DNA of 64,000 nucleotides from Candidatus Palauibacter rhopaloidicola (GTDB lineage Bacteria > Gemmatimonadota > Gemmatimonadetes > Palauibacterales > Palauibacteraceae). The notes below the pieces were generated by a model. It did no database searches, was not told the DNA's origin, and saw only the letters and a program-made list of their open reading frames with translations. Location of the stretch: contig JAPPGH010000017.1 in the NCBI GenBank assembly GCA_026914155.1, positions 1-64,000 on the forward strand. Direction: 5' to 3'. Positions 1-9,058 of the stretch are shown here, in pieces (position 1 is the first letter of the stretch; each line of letters starts with the position of its first letter). Position numbers and translations under genes: made by a program.

Positions 1-1252
1 GCCGCGAGGCAGGTCTCTACAACGAAAAACGGCTTCCGCTTGACATGGATACTACGACCCCGTCTTCACCTGGTGGAACGAGGACCCGTACGCCCGCGCG
101 AAGGCGGCCCTCGAGGGTTACGCGACCTTCCTGCGCGAGTCGGTGATCGGCTACCGGGCGGGCGAGGACGAACCCATCGTCGGCGACCCGATCGGGGCGG
201 AAGGTCTCGCCGCGGACCTGCGCCACGAGATGATCCCCTACACGCCCGAGGAGCTCATCGCGATCGCCGAGCGGGAGTACGCCTGGTGCGAGGCGCGGAT
301 GATCGAGGCGTCGCGCGAACTCGGGTACGGGGACGATTGGCGGGCGGCGCTGGAGTACGTGAAGACGCTGCACCGCGCCCCCGGCGACCAGCCGCAGATG
401 ATCCGGGAACTCGCCGACGAGGCGCTCGCCTTCGTCACCGAGCGCGACCTCATCACCGTCCCCCCGCTCGCCGACGAGATCTGGCGCATCGAGATGATGT
501 CTCCGGAGCGCCAGAAGGTGTCGCCCTTCTTCCTCGGCGGGGAGGTGATCCAGGTCTCCTTCCCCACCGACGGGATGGAGCACGAGTACAAGCTCATGAG
601 CATGCGGGGGAACAACGAACACTTCTCCCGCGCGACCGTGCACCACGAACTCATCCCCGGACACCACCTGCAGGGGTTCATGACGAGTCGCTTCAACTCG
701 CACCGCGGTGCGTTCTCGACGCCGTTCTGGGGCGAGGGGTGGGCGCTCTACTGGGAGATGCTGCTCTGGGACCTCGGCTTCCCGTCGACCCCCGAGGACC
801 GGATCGGGATGCTGTTCTGGCGCATGCATCGCACGGCCCGGATCATCTTCTCCCTCTCCTTCCACCTCGAACGCATGACCCCGCAGGAGGCGATCGACTT
901 CCTCGTCGAGCGGGTGGGGCACGAGCGCGCGAACGCCGAGGCGGAGGTGCGCCGAAGCTTCAACGGCTCCTACTCGCCGCTTTACCAGGTCGCTTACATG
1001 ATCGGCGGGCTGCAGTTTCGGTCCCTCCACGAACAACTCGTGCAGTCGGGGGAGATGACGAACCGCGCCTTCCACGACGCGATCCTCCGGGGCGGCCGGA
1101 TGCCGGTCGAGATGGTGCGCGCGCGCCTGCTCGACGAGGCGCCGCCGAAGGACTTCGAGTCGGAGTGGCACTTCGAGGGCGACCCGCTCCGCCGCATAAC
1201 GTCGGAGGAGTCGGCCTCGCCCGGCCCGACCTCGCGGCGCCAGACCCCGTAG
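1..1252 (+). CDS. DUF885-family zinc-peptidase-like protein, cut by window start and apparently frameshifted
   Basis: This is the C-terminal part of a DUF885 protein, a family thought to be metal-dependent peptidases, often exported. The signature is HHELIPGHH near positions 640-666, an HExxH-like zinc motif, followed by GEGWALYWEM at about 730-760. The open frame reads back only to a TGA at 41-43, but family-like residues (HGYYDPVFTWW) start directly after that stop. Upstream of it, a different frame (from position 3) reads REAGLYNEKRLPLD. One missing C near 43-45 would join them as LPLD-HGYYDP. I therefore read this as one gene with a single-base deletion, either real or a sequencing error. 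An internal ATG at 143 would lose conserved sequence. The true N-terminus is outside the window. Confidence 0.75.
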
Positions 1253-1301
1253 CGGCTGAACACGCAGGAGACCGCGTACCGACGCGCTGAAAGGACGACA
1301 C

Positions 1302-3248
1302 ATGGCTCGCGACCCGCATACGACGGCGATTCCCGGCATCCTCCTCGCTCTGAGCGCCGCGGTCGGCGGCGGGGGCGAGCTTCAGGCGCAGAATGGTGGC
1401 GACGGCGGCGCGCTCTCGATCGACCAGCTCCTGTCCATCGAGTCCGTCGTCGGGGGCGCGCCCGCCTGGTCGCCGGACGGTTCGGCGATCCTGTTCGAGT
1501 CGGGGCTCACCGGCGGGCTCATGACACTGCCCCCCGAGGGCGGTTTCCCCACGCGGGTGCCGGTGGACATGGGCGGATCCGGCCACTTTCTCACGTCGCA
1601 GATGCCGGCCTGGTCCCCCACCGGGACGTGGATCTCGTACGTGTCGGACAAGAGCGGTGCCCCGGAGATCTGGCTCTGGTCGACCCGTGACGGAGCCGAC
1701 CTCCAACTCACGGAGCTCGGGGCGCGGATCAACTCGATGAGCTGGTCCCCGGACGAGCGCTCGATCGTCTTCGCCGGCGACCGCTACGGGAACTACGACA
1801 TCTGGAAGGTGGATGTCGCCACGCGCCGCGTGGACCGCCTCACCGAGGACAAGCGCTACGAGGTCTTCCCCACCTGGACGCCCGATTCCCGCCACATCCT
1901 CTACGTCCGCCTCGACGATGCGTGGGAGGACCATGACGTGATCGAGGTCGACGCCATGGGCGGCAGCCCGCGCACGGTGATCGAGGACCGCGACTTCTTC
2001 GACTACGGGGCGGGCGCGACCTTCGGCTACCCGAGCGTTTCCCCGGACGGAGGCTCGATCCTCTTCCGCTCGCAGCGGAACGGCTGGATCAACTACTGGC
2101 TCGCGCCGTGGGATGGGGGAGATCCGCGCCCGATCGCGCCGGCCGAGGCCGACCAGAGCGCGGCCGCGTGGTCTCCCGACGGGCGCTGGATCGCCTACAC
2201 GGAGAACCACAACGGACACCACGACCTGCGCGTGGTGTCGGCGGACGGGGGCGAGCCGCGGGTGCTCGTGTCACCGAAGGCCGGCGTCGCGTCGAGCCCC
2301 TCGTGGTCTCCCGATGGCCAGGCGATCGCCTACCTCCAGGAGGACCTGCTGAGCCCGCGCGACCTCCACGTGGTCTCGCTCGAGGACGGGAGCAGCCGGC
2401 AACTCACCTCCTCCATGCCAGCCGGCAACTACGGCGCCCGGCTCGTCGCGCCGGAGAAGATCCGCTATGAGAGCACGGACGGATACTCGATCCCGGCCTA
2501 CCTCTACCGGCCTCCGGGCGCGGCGTCCGGGGACGGCCTTCCCGGCGTGATGTGGATCCACGGAGGTCCCACGTCGCAGTTCCACGACACCTTCCAGCAG
2601 CACGTGCAGTTCTTCGTCCAGCGCGGGTACGTCGTACTCCTGCCCAACATCCGCGGGAGTTCCGGTTACGGGAAGGACTTCGCCGACGCGAACAACGGCT
2701 GCTGGGGGCACTGCGACCTGGAGGACGTTGTCGCGGGCGCCGACTACCTGCGGGCGCTCCCGGAGGTCGACCCCGAACGGATCGGGATCACGGGGACGAG
2801 CTACGGCGGCGTGATGAGCATGTACGCCGTGGCCTTCGCCCCGGATGCCTTCCGCGCGGCGATCCCGGGCTCCGGCTACACGGACTGGGTCCACTTCTAC
2901 CACGGCGAGAACGAACTCCGGCACATCAAGCTGCTCGACCACGAACTCGGGCCCTTCGAGACGAGCGAGCACGTGTGGAGCCACAGTTCCTCGATCTCGC
3001 ACGTCGCCGACGTCTCCACGCCCATCCTCCTCGTGCACGGCGTGGGCCGCTATCCGGGCTCCGACCAGTCCGAAATCTTCGCGCGGGCGCTGGAGAACTA
3101 CTACAAGCCCTTCCAGTACAAGACGTACCCCAACGAGAACTACTACGTGTACGGGAAGGCGAACCGCCGCCAGATGCTCCTCGACATGCTCGACTTCTTC
3201 GAGCAGTTCCTGAGGGACGAGGCGGGGACCGACGGCGGGGGTCAATGA
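1302..3248 (+). CDS. S9-family prolyl-oligopeptidase-like protein with degenerate triad
   Basis: 648 aa with an N-terminal signal peptide ending near ...GELQAQ. The first two thirds carry TolB/PD40-type propeller repeats (several SPDG/WSPD motifs). The C-terminal third is an alpha/beta-hydrolase of the S9 type, with HGGP (oxyanion region) and nucleophile motif GTSYGG (Ser500). The rest of the triad looks altered. The usual HGxxD is HGVGRYPGSD, and the usual YPxExH is YPNENY, so Tyr614 sits where the catalytic His belongs. The protein may use other residues or be a non-peptidase binding protein. It follows the DUF885 gene by 49 bases, so the two may be co-expressed as an exported peptidase set. 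Confidence 0.88.
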   Translation: MARDPHTTAIPGILLALSAAVGGGGELQAQNGGDGGALSIDQLLSIESVVGGAPAWSPDGSAILFESGLTGGLMTLPPEGGFPTRVPVDMGGSGHFLTSQMPAWSPTGTWISYVSDKSGAPEIWLWSTRDGADLQLTELGARINSMSWSPDERSIVFAGDRYGNYDIWKVDVATRRVDRLTEDKRYEVFPTWTPDSRHILYVRLDDAWEDHDVIEVDAMGGSPRTVIEDRDFFDYGAGATFGYPSVSPDGGSILFRSQRNGWINYWLAPWDGGDPRPIAPAEADQSAAAWSPDGRWIAYTENHNGHHDLRVVSADGGEPRVLVSPKAGVASSPSWSPDGQAIAYLQEDLLSPRDLHVVSLEDGSSRQLTSSMPAGNYGARLVAPEKIRYESTDGYSIPAYLYRPPGAASGDGLPGVMWIHGGPTSQFHDTFQQHVQFFVQRGYVVLLPNIRGSSGYGKDFADANNGCWGHCDLEDVVAGADYLRALPEVDPERIGITGTSYGGVMSMYAVAFAPDAFRAAIPGSGYTDWVHFYHGENELRHIKLLDHELGPFETSEHVWSHSSSISHVADVSTPILLVHGVGRYPGSDQSEIFARALENYYKPFQYKTYPNENYYVYGKANRRQMLLDMLDFFEQFLRDEAGTDGGGQ

Positions 3249-3288
3249 ATCAGCGTCGAGAGGGAAATGCTGCCTGGTGGGGATCGAC

Positions 3289-4326
3289 ATGAGGCTCCGC
3301 CGACCGCTGACGTCACGGCCGAACCGGTTTCGCATCCCTGCCGTGCTTTCCGTAGCGTTGGTGTTTCTGTCCCTCGGCTGCGGGTTGGGAAGCACCGCGC
3401 CCAGGCCTCGCAGCAATCGCGCGCCGGAGATCGCAGCCGAGATTCCGCAGATCATCCTGAGGGGGTGGACCCCGGAGTATGCGCTCGCAGTCTCTCCGTA
3501 TTTCAGCGATCCCGATGGCGACTCGCTCACTTTCTCCGCCACGTCGGAGTCCACCGTGCGGCCGGGAGCGCCGGACTCACTGCGGGTCTCCGGCAACTTC
3601 CTCGAACTCAGCCAAGGGATGATGAGGCCCGCCTCCGAGGTGGTGGTCACAGCCACCGACGCAGAGGGTCGCACGGCCCAACAGACCTTCGGCGTTGTGG
3701 TCACGAGTCTGAGACCCGGCCCCCCTACCCCGTACCGGCCGGTGTCCACTGCAGCGATCCCGCCCACGACGCTACGGCCGGGAGAAACCACCCGGATGGC
3801 CTTGGGCGACTTCTTCGACGTTCGCCCGCGCACAACCTACGGAGTCACCTCCTCATCCGGGTCCACAGTGCGCGCCCAGGTGTCGGGCGACACACTGATC
3901 CTCGAGGGAAGACGTCCGGGGCCAGCGCGGATTCGCGTGGTGGCCACGCACGAAGCCGGTTATTTCGCAGAACAGACGTTCAATGCTGCGGTGGTTCCTC
4001 CTGAGGCCCCGTCCAACGCGTGGCCGTTCCTTCCGAAGCCCGTCAGGGCGAGGCTCGTCCCGGTGCGATCAAGAGTCAGCTTTGATGTGTCCACCCTCTT
4101 TCAGGACCCGGACGAAGACGTGTTGTTCTTTTCGGCGGCGTCGGCAGAGCCCGAAAAGGTCGCGGTGTCACTATCCGGAGCCCGTCTAACGCTTCTGGCG
4201 AAGGATGGGATTCTCTGGGTTCTCGATGGAGGATCTCGGATCACGGTGACCGCCACGGATGCCGGAGGCCTGTTCGCGGTAGGCGAATTCGAAGTCGTAT
4301 TGCTGCCGGCTCTCGATGCTCGCTAG
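3289..4326 (+). CDS. Lipoprotein with three Ig/cadherin-like repeats
   Basis: 345 aa. The signal peptide ends in lipobox LSLGC, so it is predicted to be membrane-anchored. Three degenerate repeats of about 90-100 residues follow. Each opens with PEI/AAIP, has an [16 protein letters not shown]-type segment and ends in VTATDAxG, the pattern of dystroglycan-type cadherin-like or putative Ig domains. ATG 3289 is preferred over GTG 3277 because a GGTGGGG sequence lies 6-7 bases upstream. The gene resembles the repeat lipoprotein at 5016-6329 on the other strand, so the two are probably paralogues flanking the cyclophilin gene. The specific function is unknown; such domains usually mediate adhesion or protein contact. 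Confidence 0.75.
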   Translation: MRLRRPLTSRPNRFRIPAVLSVALVFLSLGCGLGSTAPRPRSNRAPEIAAEIPQIILRGWTPEYALAVSPYFSDPDGDSLTFSATSESTVRPGAPDSLRVSGNFLELSQGMMRPASEVVVTATDAEGRTAQQTFGVVVTSLRPGPPTPYRPVSTAAIPPTTLRPGETTRMALGDFFDVRPRTTYGVTSSSGSTVRAQVSGDTLILEGRRPGPARIRVVATHEAGYFAEQTFNAAVVPPEAPSNAWPFLPKPVRARLVPVRSRVSFDVSTLFQDPDEDVLFFSAASAEPEKVAVSLSGARLTLLAKDGILWVLDGGSRITVTATDAGGLFAVGEFEVVLLPALDAR

Positions 4327-5008
4327 AGCCGCCGCACCGTGCTTCCGTGCTCTCTTGAGAAGCGTTCCGTTGGTCGCGCTGGTCCTGACAGGGTGTTCGG
4401 GCGTCGAGAGGGCTCCCTCCTCGGGGTCCGCAGAGGACGAGCATCAGCAGGCAGTCAGCGCGCGCGCGGCCGCCGCGGTCGGCCCCGTGGAGGTGGTTGT
4501 CGAGACGAGCCAGGGAGAGTTCGTCATCGCCGTGCACCGCGAGTGGGCGCCGCTGGGGGCCGAGCGGTTCCTCACCCTCGTCGAAACCGGCTACTACTAC
4601 GACGCCCGCTTCCACCGCGTCGTTCCGGATTTCATCGTCCAGTGGGGACTGGCCGGCGACCCCGCTTTCACCGCCGAGTGGATGAACGCCTACATCCCCG
4701 ACGATCCCGTCGTCGCCTCCAACACGCGCGGCCGCATCGCCTTCGCCTTCACCGACCCCGGAACGCGCGCCACCCAGGTGTATATCAACCTCGTGGACAA
4801 CGTGCGGCTCGACTCGACCGGATTCGCACCCTTCGGCGAGGTCATCAGCGGGATGGAGGTCGTGGATGCGCTCTACTCCGGCTACGGAGAGGACTCCGGC
4901 GGCGGCCTGCGGCGGGGCGACCAGACCCGGATCGTCGCCCAGGGCAACCTCCACCTCGACCGCGAGTACCCCCTCCTCGACCGCCTCCTCCGCGCCACAC
5001 GCCGCTGA
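4316..5008 (+). CDS. Cyclophilin-type peptidyl-prolyl isomerase lipoprotein
   Basis: 230 aa. Lipobox LVLTGC gives a lipid-anchored exported protein. The cyclophilin fold is recognisable: an N-terminal TSQGEFVIAVHREWAPLGAERF, the catalytic-Arg segment FHRVVPDFIVQWG, and a C-terminal FAPFGEVISGMEVVDAL. It should catalyse cis-trans isomerisation of prolyl bonds in proteins outside the inner membrane. The start codon lies inside the preceding gene (11-base overlap), which implies translational coupling. The stop is 7 bases from the convergent stop of the minus-strand repeat lipoprotein. Confidence 0.9.
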   Translation: MLARAAAPCFRALLRSVPLVALVLTGCSGVERAPSSGSAEDEHQQAVSARAAAAVGPVEVVVETSQGEFVIAVHREWAPLGAERFLTLVETGYYYDARFHRVVPDFIVQWGLAGDPAFTAEWMNAYIPDDPVVASNTRGRIAFAFTDPGTRATQVYINLVDNVRLDSTGFAPFGEVISGMEVVDALYSGYGEDSGGGLRRGDQTRIVAQGNLHLDREYPLLDRLLRATRR

Positions 5009-5015
5009 CGCTCCG

Positions 5016-6329
5016 TCAGCGCAGTCGTCGTGCGACCCGCCTCCGGCTGGTTGCACGATTTCCGCTGTCCGCCGAGTTGACGGTGACGCCGACCTCCTGA
5101 GACGCCTCGAGGCCGTCAGGATCGCGCGCCGTTACCGTCACGGTCGTCGACCCCGCCGCGACGCCCGTGATCCTCACCGTGCTGCGCGGAGTTTCGACCG
5201 TGGCGATGCTCTCGTCCGCGCTGACGGCACTGTAGGTCAACCGGTCGCCGTCCGGGTCGTCAAAGTACGGAAAGACGTTAAACCACACGGTATCTCCTAC
5301 ATCGACGGTCTGGTCGGGGATCTCGTCCGTCACTTCCGGTGGCCGGTTGGGCTGGATCACCGTGACCCGGGTTTGCTGGCGCGCCTCCTCGCCTGCCGGG
5401 TCGCGCGCCGTGACCGTGATGGAGGTGCCTCCTTCGCTCAGTCCCACGATCGACATCAGGCTGCCGGACATCGATGCCGAGGCTCGGTGGTCGAAAAACA
5501 CATCGGCCTCGTACGTCAGCGCGTCGCCGTCAGGGTCGGAAAAGTAGGGTGACACGTCCACCCGGACGGTATCCCCCACGTCCACCGTCTGTTCCGGAAT
5601 CGATCCGACCGCTTCGGGCGGGTGGTTGGAGGGGGTCACCGTAACCCGGGTTCGCTGGCGCGCCTCGTCGCCTGCCGGGTCGCGCGCCGTGACCGTGATG
5701 GAGGTGCTTCCTTCGCTGAGTCCCACGATCGACATCAGGCTGCCGGACATCGATGCCGAGGCCCGGTCGTCGAAGAACACGTCGGCCTCGTACGCCAGCG
5801 CGTCGCCGTCCGCGTCGGAGAAGTAGGGGGACACGTCCACCCGGACGGTATCCCCCACGTCCACCGTCTGCTCCGGAATCGATCCGACCGCTTCGGGCGG
5901 CCGGTTTTGCACCGTGAAACGGAGTCGCTGCTGGGCCTCGAGCCCGCCGGGGTCGCGTGCCGTAACGACGACGTCAGTGGTCCCGTACGCCACTCCGATG
6001 ATGGTGGCCACGCTGCCGGATACCGAGACCCTGGCGATTCCCTGGTCGGTCGCCCGGGCCCTGTATTCGAGAGGATCGTCGTTCGGGTCCGTGAAGTACG
6101 TGGACAAATCCAGCGTCACGGTCTGGCCGACGCCGATGAAAAAAATGGTAGTCTGTGACACGCGCCTGGGCGCGTTCGGATTCGGAGCCGGTCCATCCGG
6201 AATCAGCGGGTCAAAAATCTCAAGCACTTCTACCGCCTCGGTGCATCCCACGGAAATCCCCGTGAACAAAGTGCCGAGCGCGGCAAACGCGTAGACGTGG
6301 ATTCGGCGGACGGCGGCGGCTCGCCTCAC
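5016..6329 (-). CDS. Lipoprotein with four tandem Ig/cadherin-like repeats
   Basis: 437 aa with lipobox GISVGC. Four repeats of about 93 residues each carry [15 protein letters not shown], SPYFSDxDGD and TVTARDPxG motifs, as in putative-Ig or dystroglycan-type cadherin-like domains. The second and third repeats are nearly identical even at DNA level (offset 279 bp), so the duplication is recent or homogenised. The start codon overlaps the rph stop by 4 bases (ATGA), so the gene is the second member of an rph operon even though its product is extracytoplasmic. It is likely a surface adhesion or scaffold protein; no ligand can be inferred. Confidence 0.8.
   Translation of the reverse strand: MRRAAAVRRIHVYAFAALGTLFTGISVGCTEAVEVLEIFDPLIPDGPAPNPNAPRRVSQTTIFFIGVGQTVTLDLSTYFTDPNDDPLEYRARATDQGIARVSVSGSVATIIGVAYGTTDVVVTARDPGGLEAQQRLRFTVQNRPPEAVGSIPEQTVDVGDTVRVDVSPYFSDADGDALAYEADVFFDDRASASMSGSLMSIVGLSEGSTSITVTARDPAGDEARQRTRVTVTPSNHPPEAVGSIPEQTVDVGDTVRVDVSPYFSDPDGDALTYEADVFFDHRASASMSGSLMSIVGLSEGGTSITVTARDPAGEEARQQTRVTVIQPNRPPEVTDEIPDQTVDVGDTVWFNVFPYFDDPDGDRLTYSAVSADESIATVETPRSTVRITGVAAGSTTVTVTARDPDGLEASQEVGVTVNSADSGNRATSRRRVARRLR
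5344..5869 (-). repeat. Near-identical 279-bp tandem duplication inside the Ig-repeat gene
   Basis: Segments at about 5344-5590 and 5623-5869 match at roughly nine bases in ten. The offset is exactly 279 bp, which is 93 codons or one Ig-like domain. The flanking repeats are much more diverged. In-frame expansion or contraction by recombination is likely here. Confidence 0.85.
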
Positions 6330-7081
6330 ACAGCGCCTCCCCTACGATATGTCGTCCGAGGCGGTCTCCCGCCCGCGAAAGCGGATTCCTGCAGGCCGAC
6401 CAATTCGTCGGCACCGGCGGCGCCCAGGCGGAGGAGGTCGTCGAGTTCGTCGCGGGTGAAGGGGGCTCCTTCGGCTGTTCCCTGAACCTCGACGAGGCGT
6501 CCGTCCTCGAGGTAGACGAAGTTGAAGTCGACGTCGGCGGCGGCGTCCTCCACGTACTCCAGGTCGAGTCTCGCCTCACCGTCCACTATCCCGGCGCTGA
6601 TTGCGGCGACCCATTGGCGGAGCGGGCTGGCTTCGAGCGCGCCGTCCGAGACCAGCCGCTGGAACGCCATTTCGAGGGCCACGCACGCGCCCGTGATCGA
6701 GGCGGTGCGGGTGCCGCCGTCAGCGACGAGGACGTCGCAGTCCACGGTCACCGTCCGCTCGCCCAGCGCTGCCAGGTCGACGGCCGCCCGCAGCGAGCGG
6801 CCGATGAGGCGCTGGATCTCCTGGGTGCGACCCCGGGCTCCCCGGCGCTCGCGGCGGGTTCGTTCGGTCGTGGCCCGGGGCAGCATGGCGTACTCGCCCG
6901 TAACCCAGCCGCCCCGGCCTTCCCGCCACGGCGGGACCTGCTCCTCCACCGAGGCCGTGCAAAGCACGCGCGTCATCCCCATCGTGATTGTGCACGACCC
7001 CTCGGCGAAGGGGGCGGTTCCCGTCTCCAGGGTCGTGGGTCGCAGGGCGTCCAGCGCCCGCCCGTGTGGACGTGCCGGCAT
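6326..7081 (-). CDS. rph: Ribonuclease PH
   Basis: 251 aa, the usual length for RNase PH. This phosphorolytic 3'-5' exoribonuclease trims tRNA 3' ends. Visible family blocks are [46 protein letters not shown], the [20 protein letters not shown] block, [20 protein letters not shown], and [12 protein letters not shown] near the C-terminus. A GGAGG stands 6 bases before the ATG. It leads a two-gene unit with the downstream repeat lipoprotein (4-base overlap), an unusual partner for an RNA-processing enzyme. Confidence 0.96.
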   Translation of the reverse strand: MPARPHGRALDALRPTTLETGTAPFAEGSCTITMGMTRVLCTASVEEQVPPWREGRGGWVTGEYAMLPRATTERTRRERRGARGRTQEIQRLIGRSLRAAVDLAALGERTVTVDCDVLVADGGTRTASITGACVALEMAFQRLVSDGALEASPLRQWVAAISAGIVDGEARLDLEYVEDAAADVDFNFVYLEDGRLVEVQGTAEGAPFTRDELDDLLRLGAAGADELVGLQESAFAGGRPPRTTYRRGGAV

Positions 7082-7318
7082 GGGGCAGCCTCCGTCGACG
7101 GTCGAAAAGGAAGGGGACTACATACATGAGTTGACGGGCGAATCAGAACATCCGGTGAATGCTCCCTGCCGTCCACGTAAGTCCCTTCCCCGGTCGGCGC
7201 GGTACTCATTTAGTCTGGGTTCGTGCGCGCGACGGGGACAGATACAGACTAGATGAATAATACGTATATCGGATGGCACACGGACATATGCGATTGGGAC
7301 GAGTTCGAGGAGGAACCG

Positions 7319-8989
7319 ATGAACGTCGAACGCGTTGAGAGTATGCCGGCCGCGACCGCGCTGCGATGGTTGATCCCCGCAGCGTGTCTGGCGCTGGCGG
7401 GTGCGGCGGCGGCCTGCGCGCCGGGCGACGCTCCCGAAGCGGAGGCGGAGATCGTCCCGACGAGCGTGCTGTTCACCGGGGCGACCGTCATCGACGGGTC
7501 CGGCGAGCCATCGTTCGTGGCCGACGTGGCGGTGGAGGGCGACCGGATCACCTTCGTCGGCGATGCCTCGGCGGCGGATCTCGCTTTGCGCGACACGATC
7601 GCGCTGGACGGCCTGCTGCTCACGCCCGGCTTCATCGACATGCACAGCCACATCACGGTCATCACCGTCGGAGAACCGTACGGGCTCCCCGCTACCGAGT
7701 TCCTCACGCAGGGGATCACGACCGGCATCATCGGCGTCGACGGCGCGAGCAGCACCGACCTCGCCGCGCTCTACGGCGACCTCGAAGCATCTGGCGTCGG
7801 GAAGAACCTCATCTCCTACATCGGGCACGGTTCCGTTCGGGAGGCGGTGATGGGGATGGACGACCGTGCCCCAACCGCCGCAGAACTCGATGAGATGAAG
7901 GCCCTCGTCAGACAGGGAATGGAGGACGGCGCCTTCGGGCTCTCCACCGGTCTCTTCTACACGCCCGGGTACTACGCGGAGGCCGACGAGGTGATCGAAC
8001 TCGGACGGGTCGCGGCGGAATACCCGATCGGCGGCGAGCACGCCCCGGTCTACGACACGCACGACCGGGATCTCGGCGCGGCATACCAGGGGATCGGCTA
8101 CCACGATTCGATTCGCGAGGCGATCCACATCGGGGCGGAGTCGGGGCTCCGCACCATCTTCAGCCACTTCAACGCCCAGGGGGCCGCCCTCTACGGACGG
8201 GCCTCGGAGGGCGCCGCGATCATCGATTCGGCGCGCGCGGCGGGACTCGAGGTGGCGGGCGCGCAGCACGTCTACACGTCCACGATGTCGAGCCTGCGCG
8301 CCTACACGATCCCGCGCTGGGCGCAGGCCGGCGGGCCGGAGCAGATGGTGCGCCGCTTCCAGCATCCCGACACGGCACGGGTCCTCGACGTGCAGACGAT
8401 GGAGATGCTCGAGATCCGCGGTGGGCCGGAGCAGATCGTGTTCGCCGACGCGAGGCCCGAGTTCAACGGCAAGACGCTGGCCGACGTGGCGGCCGAACGA
8501 GGGCTGCCCGTCCCCGAGGCCGTGCGCGAGATCATGTCCGGGTCGAACCCGTGGGTGATGAACCGCGACCTCTACGACGTCGAGAACACGCGCTATCTCG
8601 CGACGATGCCGTGGATGATGACGTGCACGGACGGCGCCACGCCCGCACCGGGCGCGGAGATCGTGCATCCTCGCGTGTACGGGGGTTTCCCGAAGAAGAT
8701 CAAGGACTTCGTGGACCGGGACGGCGCGATCGGACTCCCGTTCGCGATCCGGAGCATGTCGGGCCTCGCCGCGGACTTCCTGAGGCTGGACGATCGCGGC
8801 TACATCCGCGAAGGTCTGGTCGCGGACATCGCCGTCATCGACCTCGACCGGTTCACGGACCGGGCGACGTACGACGACCCGCACCAACTCTCGGAGGGCG
8901 TCGTGCACGTGCTCGTGAACGGCCGCTTCGCGATCCGCGACGATGAGGTGACCGGCGAACTCGCCGGCCGTCCCCTGCGGCGCCCCTGA
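7319..8989 (+). CDS. D-aminoacylase/N-acyl-D-amino-acid-deacylase-type amidohydrolase lipoprotein
   Basis: 556 aa from ATG 7319, chosen because GAGGAGG ends 5 bases upstream; an in-frame ATG at 7253 would put an acidic leader before the signal peptide. The signal sequence ends in AAAAC, probably a lipobox. The metal-binding motif GFIDMHSH (His109, His111) opens the amidohydrolase barrel. GLSTGLFYTPGYYAEADEV and GEHAPVYDTH are typical of D-aminoacylase/N-acyl-D-glutamate deacylase enzymes, and TCTDGATP supplies the late Asp. It should hydrolyse amide bonds of N-acyl or D-amino-acid compounds in the periplasm. The next gene, a CocE hydrolase, follows in the same direction. Confidence 0.88.
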   Translation: MNVERVESMPAATALRWLIPAACLALAGAAAACAPGDAPEAEAEIVPTSVLFTGATVIDGSGEPSFVADVAVEGDRITFVGDASAADLALRDTIALDGLLLTPGFIDMHSHITVITVGEPYGLPATEFLTQGITTGIIGVDGASSTDLAALYGDLEASGVGKNLISYIGHGSVREAVMGMDDRAPTAAELDEMKALVRQGMEDGAFGLSTGLFYTPGYYAEADEVIELGRVAAEYPIGGEHAPVYDTHDRDLGAAYQGIGYHDSIREAIHIGAESGLRTIFSHFNAQGAALYGRASEGAAIIDSARAAGLEVAGAQHVYTSTMSSLRAYTIPRWAQAGGPEQMVRRFQHPDTARVLDVQTMEMLEIRGGPEQIVFADARPEFNGKTLADVAAERGLPVPEAVREIMSGSNPWVMNRDLYDVENTRYLATMPWMMTCTDGATPAPGAEIVHPRVYGGFPKKIKDFVDRDGAIGLPFAIRSMSGLAADFLRLDDRGYIREGLVADIAVIDLDRFTDRATYDDPHQLSEGVVHVLVNGRFAIRDDEVTGELAGRPLRRP

Positions 8990-9058
8990 AAGCCAAGCGC
9001 CGCCGACCACCACCCACTGACCGACCGCCACCCACTGACCAGATCGGAAAGCCAACCC

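Noticed and set aside
41-43. TGA in the DUF885 gene as a second selenocysteine codon
   Set aside because: The residues before it in that frame do not look like the family, while another frame does; a frameshift explains it better, and no Cys is expected there.
7211-7251. Inverted repeat TAGTCTG...CAGACTA between rph and the amidohydrolase gene
   Set aside because: The arms are only 7 bases with 27 between; no promoter geometry makes it convincing as an operator.
7118-9055. Long minus-strand open frame (645 codons) opposite the amidohydrolase
   Set aside because: It is the antisense shadow of a gene with clear family motifs; its protein is His/Arg/Val-rich with no recognisable domain. The same holds for long shadows at 27074-29287 and 58091-60172.
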